A stretch of DNA of 27,769 bases from an uncultured Clostridia bacterium (GTDB taxonomy: Bacteria; Bacillota; Clostridia; Oscillospirales; Acutalibacteraceae): the NCBI GenBank assembly GCA_958436475.1, contig CAUBKG010000027.1:1-27769 (forward strand). Reading direction: 5' to 3'. The position numbers were made by a program, and so were the translations under genes. Position 1 is the stretch's first letter, and each line of letters begins with the position of its first letter. This document shows positions 21,886 to 27,769 of this stretch, piece by piece. Below the pieces are notes generated by a model. The model ran no database searches. It was not told the origin of the DNA and saw nothing but the letters and a program-made list of their open reading frames with translations.

Positions 21886-23919
21886 TTATTTCTTTTTCGA
21901 AGCGATTATATTTTTGCTGCCGAAGTAGGTTGCGAAGAAATATCCCCCGTAGACCAGAAGCATAATGATTGCGGTAAAAATGGTGGTAGCCATGATATCC
22001 ACCTTGCCGAATTGGGTAACCACATCGATGGCGACCTTGAGCGCCACGGCGGAGTGCACCACCGCGAGCAGGAGGGGCGCCATGAAGTAAAGGAAGATCT
22101 GCGTGAACAACGCACGGTTGATCATTTTCTTTTCCGCGCCGAGCTTTCGGAGAAGAGCGTAGCGTTCGGCGTTATCGGACGATTCCGAAAGCTGCTGGAG
22201 CGCCAGTACCGCTGCGCTCGTGATGAGGAAAACGAGCCCGATGTAAATAATCACATAGGTGATCATAACCCGCAGGGAAAAGCTCTGCTCGTAAATCGTC
22301 TGCCGGGTGAGCGCCATGGTGTAAGGCTCGGCGGGATCGCCATCCAGATACACAGCCTCCATGGCCTCGATAAAGGCCGCTTCGCCCTCTTCGCCTGAGC
22401 GGACGTAATTCATGTTGGTGTATATAGCGGTAACCGGCAGCGCATTTGCAAGGCGGTCGGGCAGGATCAGGGTGCCAACCGTCATGGGGGAAGAGGTGTC
22501 GAAGGTATAGTCCGTGAAGGCGCTGCGGTAGGCGGAGGTGAGGGTTACGCCGCCCAAGTCGATCGTGCTGCCCTCCTGCGAGAGGAAATCCTCCATCAGC
22601 CTGAGCGTGGAATCATAGGTGCAGTTTACGGCAAACTGGCTGTCGGAAAGGGAAATCGGCTCCCTGCCCTGCATAGCCCTCGCACGGTTGAAATCCGAGA
22701 GGCTCATGGCCGATACGTTTTGTTTCTTTACATAATCCACGGAAATGAGCGAATTGTTGTTATCCGTTCCGGGGAGCATCAGCTGCTCAAAGGTAACGTC
22801 GCAGTAGCGCTCGCGGATCTCGCAGGTTTCCTTCAGCAGGGAGGAAATCGCAGGAACGTCCTCCTGCACCAAACGCAGAGGGCTGTAATCCGCGGGGGGA
22901 TTTTCTCCTTTTTTTATATACGTCCAGAAGCTCGCGTCATAAGGCGTTACCTCGTTCAGATTCGCGGTCAGGGCGTTCGAAAGGCCCATGCCGGAGGAGA
23001 GCGTGCCGATGGTAACGAGCAGCATCAGGCAGATGATGGTCATGGAAACATGGGTGGTATTGATCTTGCTGCTCATTTGCCGCAGAATGAACATATTGAG
23101 CCCCTTGTAATAAAGCCGGGGGCTCGCCTGTACAAGCTTCAGGAAGAAGCCCGAGAGGGAGCGGAAGAAAAGGAACGTGCCGATGATGCCGAGCAGGATG
23201 CATAGAAGGAACTGCGGGCTCATGATATTGGCAAGCCCGCTCCGGAGGAAAATCGTATAGGCTGCGGCAAGACAGGCGGCGGAAAGCAGGAACAGCAGAA
23301 CGGATACCCATGTGCGGCGCACGCGGAAGGTCTGGTTCTTTCGTTGAGCATATAAAAGGTCGATCAATTTATATTTGGAGATGGTGATGGTGTTGAAGAC
23401 GATAACCACAAAGAAGATCACGCCGAAATAAAGGATGGATTTCCAGAACGCGGCGCTGGAAAAGATGAAATGGAATTCTGCGAGCTCCACTTCAAAAAGC
23501 TTTGCCGAAACGATGGAAAGCCCCTGCGAAGCAGCAAGCCCGAGCCCGAGGCCGGCCGCGAGTGCGAGAATGCCGATTATGAGCGTTTCGAGAATAAGTA
23601 TGCGGGAAACGCGGCCCTTGGGGCAGCCCAGCAGCAGATAAATGCCGAGCTCCTTTTTTCTGCGGCGGATGAGAAAGTTGTTGGCGTAGAGGATCAGGAA
23701 TCCTAAAATAATGGAGATGAAGGCGGAAAGGCCTGAAATGATATCCGTGAGGGATTCTAGGATTTTCTGCTGCGACTGCGAGATATTGAGCATGGCCTGC
23801 TGGGAGTCGATGGAATTAAAGGTGTAAAATATGCACACGCCGAACATCAGGGTAAGAAAATAAATGGTGTAATCCTTAAAGCTCTTGCGCACATTGCTGA
23901 AGGCTAATTTACAGAACAT
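21886..23919 (-). CDS. Bce-type ABC transporter permease (FtsX-like, BceB family)
   Basis: This is the membrane subunit of a peptide-antibiotic detoxification ABC transporter. BceB-type permeases bind or free the lipid II-cycle target from bacitracin-like peptides and also signal to the partner kinase. It has 677 residues, the BceB length. The opening MFCKLAFSNVRKSFKDYTIYFLTL is characteristic. About ten membrane helices are visible, with a large extracellular domain of roughly 220 residues between helices 7 and 8 (about residues 320-540). The C-terminal FtsX module ends LLVYGGYFFATYFGSKN. The start at 23919 follows GGAGGT and overlaps the ATPase gene by 11 nt. The peptide recognised cannot be predicted. 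Confidence 0.9.
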   Translation of the reverse strand: MFCKLAFSNVRKSFKDYTIYFLTLMFGVCIFYTFNSIDSQQAMLNISQSQQKILESLTDIISGLSAFISIILGFLILYANNFLIRRRKKELGIYLLLGCPKGRVSRILILETLIIGILALAAGLGLGLAASQGLSIVSAKLFEVELAEFHFIFSSAAFWKSILYFGVIFFVVIVFNTITISKYKLIDLLYAQRKNQTFRVRRTWVSVLLFLLSAACLAAAYTIFLRSGLANIMSPQFLLCILLGIIGTFLFFRSLSGFFLKLVQASPRLYYKGLNMFILRQMSSKINTTHVSMTIICLMLLVTIGTLSSGMGLSNALTANLNEVTPYDASFWTYIKKGENPPADYSPLRLVQEDVPAISSLLKETCEIRERYCDVTFEQLMLPGTDNNNSLISVDYVKKQNVSAMSLSDFNRARAMQGREPISLSDSQFAVNCTYDSTLRLMEDFLSQEGSTIDLGGVTLTSAYRSAFTDYTFDTSSPMTVGTLILPDRLANALPVTAIYTNMNYVRSGEEGEAAFIEAMEAVYLDGDPAEPYTMALTRQTIYEQSFSLRVMITYVIIYIGLVFLITSAAVLALQQLSESSDNAERYALLRKLGAEKKMINRALFTQIFLYFMAPLLLAVVHSAVALKVAIDVVTQFGKVDIMATTIFTAIIMLLVYGGYFFATYFGSKNIIASKKK

Positions 23920-24676
23920 TGCTGCTGTCACCTCCGAGAAGGGTAACCACTTCGATGATCTTTCCGAAGAATTCCTTGCGGGTATCCGCGCCGCGGATGA
24001 GTTCATTGAAGATTTTGCCATCCTTAATGAAAAGGATGCGGTCGCAGTAGCTTGCGGTAAAAGCGTCGTGCGTTACCATGAGGATCGTAGCGCCGAAATC
24101 GCGGTTGAGCGTTTCGAAGCTTTCGAGCAGCATCCGGGAGGATTTTGAATCCAGTGCGCCGGTGGGCTCGTCCGCAAGGATGAGGGAGGGGTTCGTCACA
24201 ATGGCGCGGGCGCTGGCCACGCGCTGCTTCTGCCCGCCGGACATCTGATACGGATACTTTTTCAGGATATCGGTGATATCGAGGCGTTCGGAAACATTGG
24301 CAATACGAGTTTGGATTTCCCTCGCCGGTGTGCCGATGATGGAAAGGGCCAGGGCGATGTTTTCGTAAGCCGTCAACGTATCGAGCAGGTTGAAATCCTG
24401 AAAAATGAAGCCGAGCTGCTCGCGGCGGAATTTAGAGAGCAGGCGGGCGTTCAGCGCGGTGATGTCGTTCCCGCCGATGAGGATATGGCCGGATGTGGCC
24501 GAATCGATGGTGGAGATGCAGTTGAGCAGGGTGGTTTTGCCGCTGCCGGAAGCGCCCATGATGCCGAGAAACTCTCCCTTTTCCACTTCAAAGCTGATGT
24601 CGTCGATGGCCTTGGTGAGATTCCCGCGGCCGCCATAGTACTTTTCGAGATTGCGTACCGATAAGATTGTGTTCAT
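23909..24676 (-). CDS. Bce-type ABC transporter ATP-binding protein (BceA family)
   Basis: This is the cytoplasmic ATPase partner of the BceB-type permease. It has 255 residues. Walker A is GASGSGKTT (41-49), the Q-loop lies in FIFQDFNLLD, the signature is SGGQ (146-149) within YQMSGGQKQRVASARAI, Walker B is LILADE (165-170) with PTGALDSKS, and the H-loop His is in VTHDAFTASYC (203). The MacB/LolD-type core and the MNTILSVRNLEKYYGG opening fit BceA. It has a clear ribosome-binding site (GGAGG, 9 nt before ATG). A consensus BceR-like operator lies about 85-100 bp upstream, so this gene starts an inducible bceAB operon separate from the regulator-kinase operon. Confidence 0.93.
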   Translation of the reverse strand: MNTILSVRNLEKYYGGRGNLTKAIDDISFEVEKGEFLGIMGASGSGKTTLLNCISTIDSATSGHILIGGNDITALNARLLSKFRREQLGFIFQDFNLLDTLTAYENIALALSIIGTPAREIQTRIANVSERLDITDILKKYPYQMSGGQKQRVASARAIVTNPSLILADEPTGALDSKSSRMLLESFETLNRDFGATILMVTHDAFTASYCDRILFIKDGKIFNELIRGADTRKEFFGKIIEVVTLLGGDSSNVL

Positions 24677-24749
24677 GTCCGTTTACCTCCGTGTTTCGGT
24701 TTCTGCTCATAGCGTACCATCTGTATTAAGACGGTTCCATCGATTTCCC

Positions 24750-24774
24750 TTACATTTGCCTTACACTTTTGTAA
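24750..24774 (-). promoter_or_regulatory. BceR-like operator of the transporter operon
   Basis: TTACA-CTTT-TGTAA (24761-24774) is an exact match to the TNACA-N4-TGTAA box described for BceR-like regulators. An extra TTACA half-site lies 11 bp away (24750-24754), one helical turn. Reading toward the ATPase gene (minus strand), TTAATACAGAT follows at a distance suited to a -10 region of an activated promoter without a good -35. Confidence 0.75.
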
Positions 24775-24823
24775 CATACGGCCGGCCTTTTCCAGGTGTT
24801 TTCTCCCGGACGTGCTCCAGCCA

Positions 24824-24850
24824 TAAAAAAGGCGGGCTGCACGCCCGCCG
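24824..24850 (-). terminator. Terminator of the regulator-kinase operon
   Basis: On the minus strand, GGCGGGC-GTGCA-GCCCGCC is followed by TTTTTTATG. It lies about 25 bp after the kinase stop codon and before the BceR-like operator, separating the two operons. Confidence 0.85.
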
Positions 24851-24874
24851 GAATTTTCAAACGCCGGAAGCCAT

Positions 24875-25888
24875 TCAGTTCTCCTCCAGCAGATGCATCC
24901 CGCTTTTGGGGAACAGGAGCTGCACGGCGGTGCCTTTTCCCTCCGTGGAAGTGAGGGTGATGCCGATGCCGAGCTTTTTGCAGAGCTTGCGGCAGAGGTA
25001 AAGCCCCAGCCCAGTGGATTTCGCGTGGCTGCGCCCGTTCTGCCCGGTGAAGCCCTTCTCAAATACGCGCCCGAGATCGGAAACCGGGATGCCGATGCCG
25101 TCGTCCTCGATGCGAAGAGTCACGCTGCTGCCGGAAGCCCGAGAAGAGAAGCGGACGGCCTTTGCACCGTACTTCACGGAGTTTACGAGGATTTGGCTGA
25201 GGATAAAGTCGATCCATTTTGGGTCGGTCATTACGGTGTCTTCCGAAATTCCGTCCAGAGAAACGGCGATTTTGCGGTCGATCATCAGGCGGGCGTTCTT
25301 TTTGACCGAAGCGGAGGCGAGCTCGCGCAGGGAACAGGTTTTGATAACGTAATCCTTTTCCACGCTGCTGCTTCGGGAATAATAGAGCGCCTGCTCCACG
25401 AAGCCGTCGATCCGGGCGAGCTCGTCCCGCATCCTGTCGGCGGCGGGAGAGGGGTTGTTTTCCGCAATCAGCAGGGCGGAGGCAATGGGCGTTTTGATTT
25501 CATGCACCCAGGTTTCAATGTATTCGCGGTATTCGAGGGAAGAAACGCGGTATTTTGCAATTTCATCGTTCATTGCTTTGCTGGCTTGCCGGAGCAAATC
25601 ATAATAAACTTCACCCTCCGGAAAGGCCGGGGGATCGATGAGCTCCGAAAGCAGAAATTTTTTATCCAGACCCTCCGCCGTTTCGAGCGCCTGCTGTATG
25701 GGACCTCTGCGGGTGCCGTAATCCCAGGCGCAGAACCCCGCGGCGGCAGCGAGAAAAACAGCGTCTATAAATAGGATCGCCGCATATCCCACCCCCAGCA
25801 CGGCGAGCAGCAGGGAGGAGAGCCAGCCGGCGGCGAACAGCAGAACGAAAAGGAGGGCTTTGCTTTTGAGGTAAACCGATAGCTTCAT
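24875..25888 (-). CDS. Intramembrane-sensing histidine kinase (BceS family)
   Basis: This is a sensor kinase of 337 residues. Two membrane helices (about residues 10-32 and 34-54) are joined by almost no extracytoplasmic loop. That is the mark of intramembrane-sensing kinases that take their signal from a BceAB-type transporter. The phospho-acceptor motif is ETWVHEIKTPIASAL (His129). The ATP-binding domain has an N-box (ILVNSVKYGAKAV), a G1 box (IEDDGIGIP), an F-box-like VFEKGFTG and a G2 box (STGLGLYLC). The gene starts inside the end of the response-regulator gene (ATGA, 4-nt overlap). It ends at a strong terminator before the transporter operon. Confidence 0.92.
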   Translation of the reverse strand: MKLSVYLKSKALLFVLLFAAGWLSSLLLAVLGVGYAAILFIDAVFLAAAAGFCAWDYGTRRGPIQQALETAEGLDKKFLLSELIDPPAFPEGEVYYDLLRQASKAMNDEIAKYRVSSLEYREYIETWVHEIKTPIASALLIAENNPSPAADRMRDELARIDGFVEQALYYSRSSSVEKDYVIKTCSLRELASASVKKNARLMIDRKIAVSLDGISEDTVMTDPKWIDFILSQILVNSVKYGAKAVRFSSRASGSSVTLRIEDDGIGIPVSDLGRVFEKGFTGQNGRSHAKSTGLGLYLCRKLCKKLGIGITLTSTEGKGTAVQLLFPKSGMHLLEEN

Positions 25889-26586
25889 AGGCTTCCCTTC
25901 CTGTTTTCCGGCGCATCGCCGGCAATGTAATACCCTTGGCTGCGCTTCGTGAGGAGGAAATTCGCCACGCCGATTTCCTCGAGCTTGCGGCGCAGGCGGT
26001 TTATATTGACGGTCAGGGTATTGTCGTCCACGAATTCATCGTTCTGCCAGAGTTCGGCCATGATTTCTTCGCGCGGGACGATCTGCCCCTTTTTCCGCAT
26101 GAGAAGGGAAAGGATGCGCATCTCATTTTTTGTAAGCTCTGCTTCGTTTGCGCCCGCCAGCGCACGCCCGGCGGCAAGGTCCAGCGTTACCGGGCCCGCG
26201 GCGAGAAAGCTTCCTCCCTCCGGCGGATATACGCGGTTCAGAACAGAATGGATGCGCGCCAGAAGGATCTGTGTGTTGTAGGGCTTCACAATAAAATCGT
26301 CCGCACCGAGGTTCATGCTCATCAGTTCGTCCAGCTCGCTGTCGCGGCTGGTCACGATAATAATAGGTATGGAAGAACGCCTGCGCAGCTCCCGGCAGAC
26401 GTGGTACCCGTCATAATACGGCAGGTTGAGGTCGAGTAGCACCAGCTGCGGGTTTTGCTCCAGAATGCGATCGGTGATCTGTTCGAAGTCGTCCGAATAG
26501 CAGCACTGGTAACCGTATTTTTGAAGCAGGGTGCATAGCTCGGTGCGCAGAGGATCATCGTCCTCCACCAGAAAAATGCGAATCAT
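25885..26586 (-). CDS. OmpR-family response regulator (BceR family)
   Basis: This is a DNA-binding response regulator of 233 residues. The receiver domain has the acidic pocket VEDDD, phosphorylated Asp52 (LLDLNLPYYDG), the Thr of IVTSRDSE and the Lys of DFIVKPYNT. The winged-helix domain includes LTKNEMRILSLLMRKKGQIVPREEIM, VDDNTLTVNINRLRRKLEE and the C-terminal wing RSQGYYI. It is expected to bind the TTACA-N4-TGTAA operator ahead of the transporter operon once its kinase is activated. GGAGGAGAG precedes the ATG. Its own promoter lies 36-64 bp upstream. Confidence 0.93.
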   Translation of the reverse strand: MIRIFLVEDDDPLRTELCTLLQKYGYQCCYSDDFEQITDRILEQNPQLVLLDLNLPYYDGYHVCRELRRRSSIPIIIVTSRDSELDELMSMNLGADDFIVKPYNTQILLARIHSVLNRVYPPEGGSFLAAGPVTLDLAAGRALAGANEAELTKNEMRILSLLMRKKGQIVPREEIMAELWQNDEFVDDNTLTVNINRLRRKLEEIGVANFLLTKRSQGYYIAGDAPENRKGSL

Positions 26587-26621
26587 TCCGCTCTCCTCCT
26601 TCGGATCGGTTTTCTGCTTTC

Positions 26622-26650
26622 AGTGTAGCATGCGCGGGCGGCGGTTGCAA
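26622..26650 (-). promoter_or_regulatory. SigA promoter of the regulator-kinase operon
   Basis: On the minus strand, TTGCAA (26650-26645), a 17-bp spacer and TACACT (26627-26622), with TGC just before the -10, form a good vegetative promoter about 36 bp before the start codon. No BceR-like box is seen here, so these two genes are likely constitutive. Confidence 0.65.
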
Positions 26651-26707
26651 ATTCTTTCCGTTCCAGAATGCGTCCTTCGTGCATAAGATATGGTAGGGAG
26701 GTGCGCT

Positions 26708-27007
26708 ATGCAATGCTGTAGAATCGCCGATTTGCGTTGTAAGGAAGTCGTTTGCCTGAAAACGGGGATATGCCTCGGCTGTGTAAACGATGTGGAAGTG
26801 GATACCTGCACCGGCAAGGTCGTAGCGCTGGTGGTTTACGGGCCGCCGAAATGCTTCGGCCTGCTCGGACGGGAGGATGATTACATCGTTCGCTGGGAAG
26901 ATATCGAGGTGATCGGGCAGGATACAATATTAGTATGCTTCACCCCGAAATGCTGCAGCGAGAAAAAGGGCAGGGGCCGCGGATTCATGAAAAAGATCTT
27001 CGGCTGA
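26708..27007 (+). CDS. YlmC/YmxH family sporulation protein, Cys-rich
   Basis: This is a small PRC-barrel-like protein of 99 residues in the YlmC/YmxH family, linked to sporulation by distribution and by its usual location near sigG; its molecular role is unknown. The family core is visible: an N-terminal strand, LGCVNDVEVDTCTGKVVALVV, the LLGREDDYIVRWEDIEVIGQDTILV segment, and a basic tail. It is unusually rich in Cys: 11 of 99 residues (3, 4, 11, 16, 22, 25, 34, 49, 77, 82 and 83). GGGAGGTG precedes the ATG by about 6 nt. In Bacillus ylmC lies shortly after sigG; here the Bce module stands between them. Confidence 0.82.
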   Translation: MQCCRIADLRCKEVVCLKTGICLGCVNDVEVDTCTGKVVALVVYGPPKCFGLLGREDDYIVRWEDIEVIGQDTILVCFTPKCCSEKKGRGRGFMKKIFG

Positions 27008-27014
27008 TCCTTTT

Positions 27015-27052
27015 AACACCTCCACGCGGATTTCCGCGCGGAGGTGTTTTTC
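27015..27052 (+). terminator. Rho-independent terminator after the YlmC-like gene
   Basis: The stem AACACCTCC-A-CGCGGA / TCCGCG-C-GGAGGTGTT has one internal A-C mismatch and a TT loop. It ends in a run of T and starts about 8 bp after the stop codon. Confidence 0.85.
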
Positions 27053-27200
27053 CTGCCGAAAAATAAAAAGTTTTAAAAAATTTTTCGAAGTTTTTTGATT
27101 TTTCACGTAAAATAGAGAATTGGTAAGAGCCCGCAAGCCTAGGAAACAGAAGGGGTTTGGGGAAGAAGAGGGGAGGGATAAAAAAAGATGAAAAAAAGTG

Positions 27201-27229
27201 TTGACAAAGGGGGGTGGATTTGATATTAT
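27201..27229 (+). promoter_or_regulatory. Strong rRNA operon promoter
   Basis: A perfect TTGACA (27201-27206), a 17-bp spacer and TATTAT (27224-27229) lie about 200 bp before 16S rRNA. Upstream are A- and T-tracts (27060-27105) that could act as UP-element DNA, and a possible weaker promoter with TAAAAT at 27108-27113. Confidence 0.82.
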
Positions 27230-27234
27230 ATTGA

Positions 27235-27429
27235 GGCACCCTTCAGAGGGGAGCGCGAAACGGACCTTGAAAATTAAACAACGTAAGACGAAAAAAGGAC
27301 CCTGGAAATTTTAATTTCGGGACATCGAAAGATGTTTTTTGAGTTGACGGAAACGTCAGAAGAGTAATGAGCTAAAGAATTACTCTGAGAAATGGTTAGT
27401 ACATTCCTGAGGGGATGTGTTGATACAAT
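27235..27429 (+). ncRNA. 16S rRNA leader with tandem stem-loops
   Basis: The roughly 195-nt leader contains a segment resembling the Bacillus boxA-type leader (CCTTGAAAATTAAACAA, about 27265-27281). Four hairpins follow: ACATC-GAAA-GATGT (27322-27335), TGACG-GAAA-CGTCA (27345-27358), AGAGTAAT / ATTACTCT (27361-27386) and ACATTCC-TGAG-GGGATGT (27401-27418). They probably serve antitermination and rRNA processing. The function of individual stems is inferred. Confidence 0.55.
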
Positions 27430-27769
27430 TTTTTAGAGAGTTTGATCCTGGCTCAGGACGAACGCTGGCGGCGTGCTTAACACATGCAAGTCGAACGGAG
27501 TTAATTAGACGGAAGCCTTCGGGTGGAAGACGGATTAACTTAGTGGCGGACGGGTGAGTAACGCGTGAGCAACCTGCCTTTCAGAGGGGGACAACAGTTG
27601 GAAACGACTGCTAATACCGCATAAGATAGCAGCTTCGCATGGAGCAGCTATAAAAGGAGCAATCCGCTGAAAGATGGGCTCGCGTCCGATTAGCTAGTTG
27701 GTGAGATAACAGCTCACCAAGGCGACGATCGGTAGCCGGACTGAGAGGTTGAACGGCCACATTGGGACT
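27430..27769 (+). rRNA. rrs: 16S ribosomal RNA, 5' part (truncated by window end)
   Basis: The universal 5' sequence AGAGTTTGATCCTGGCTCAG begins at 27437, corresponding to E. coli position 8, so the mature 5' end is near 27430. About 340 nt are present, through helices V1 and V2 to ACATTGGGACT. The landmarks GACGAACGCTGGCGGCGTGC, GTGGCGGACGGGTGAGTAAC and TGCTAATACCGCATAA are as in Clostridia. The text CCTTTCAGAGGGGGACAAC and TTGGAAACGACTGCTAATAC resembles Oscillospirales. The remainder of the gene and the operon lie beyond the window. Confidence 0.97.

Noticed and set aside
22012..22398. Plus-strand open frame opposite the Bce permease gene
   Set aside because: Antisense shadow without start signals; the minus-strand permease is continuous and well conserved.

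Overview
The window looks like chromosomal DNA from a spore-forming, anaerobic, moderately GC-rich Firmicute, most likely a member of Clostridia/Oscillospirales. The evidence is the spoIIGA-sigE-sigG sporulation cluster, a rubrerythrin and a small 2[4Fe-4S] ferredoxin, DarA/RicT/MazF homologues of Bacillus type, and a 16S rRNA 5' end at the right edge whose variable regions resemble that order. The species cannot be named from this. Most genes, including the rRNA operon, read rightward.

Layout. Positions 1-2339 hold small REP-like hairpins, a DUF6062 protein, a DnaA-box cluster inside an inverted repeat, a small one-helix membrane protein and the 23S rRNA methyltransferase RlmB. Positions 2372-4993 hold a large protein: a long disordered N-terminus fused to a catalytically degenerate P-type ATPase. 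Positions 5080-8767 hold an EF-G-like translation GTPase, a DUF4830 membrane-anchored protein and an RsuA-family pseudouridine synthase. Positions 8948-10772 hold a solitary UgpC/MsmX-type sugar-ABC ATPase, an elaborate terminator containing nested hairpins, and a convergent lipoprotein gene.

Positions 11007-17857 hold a long rightward block. It begins with an alanine-racemase-fold protein that lacks the PLP lysine, overlapped by an Orn/Lys/Arg-decarboxylase-like enzyme. It continues as the conserved yaaO-yaaQ-holB-yaaT-yabB-rsmI neighbourhood of Bacillus (c-di-AMP receptor DarA, DNA polymerase III delta', RicT, TrmN6-type methyltransferase, RsmI). No tmk is seen where it is normally found, and a ferredoxin gene lies between ricT and the methyltransferase. 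Rubrerythrin and a MazF-type toxin without an adjacent antitoxin follow.

Positions 19180-21875 hold the spoIIGA-sigE-sigG locus. It is preceded by a promoter with an unusual 22-bp spacer and an overlapping Spo0A-box-like sequence, the same architecture known for B. subtilis spoIIG. Positions 21886-26650, on the minus strand, hold a complete Bce-type antimicrobial-peptide sensing and detoxification module: response regulator, intramembrane-sensing kinase, ABC ATPase and permease, with a consensus BceR-like operator before the transporter genes. It separates sigG from a Cys-rich YlmC/YmxH-family protein at 26708-27007. The right end holds a strong rRNA promoter, a structured leader and the first roughly 340 nt of 16S rRNA.

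The observations most worth a second look are the pseudo-P-type ATPase, the pseudo-alanine racemase paired with a decarboxylase, the DnaA-box cluster, the 22-bp-spaced spoIIG-like promoter, and the nested-hairpin terminator. No CRISPR array, insertion sequence or tRNA gene was recognised.
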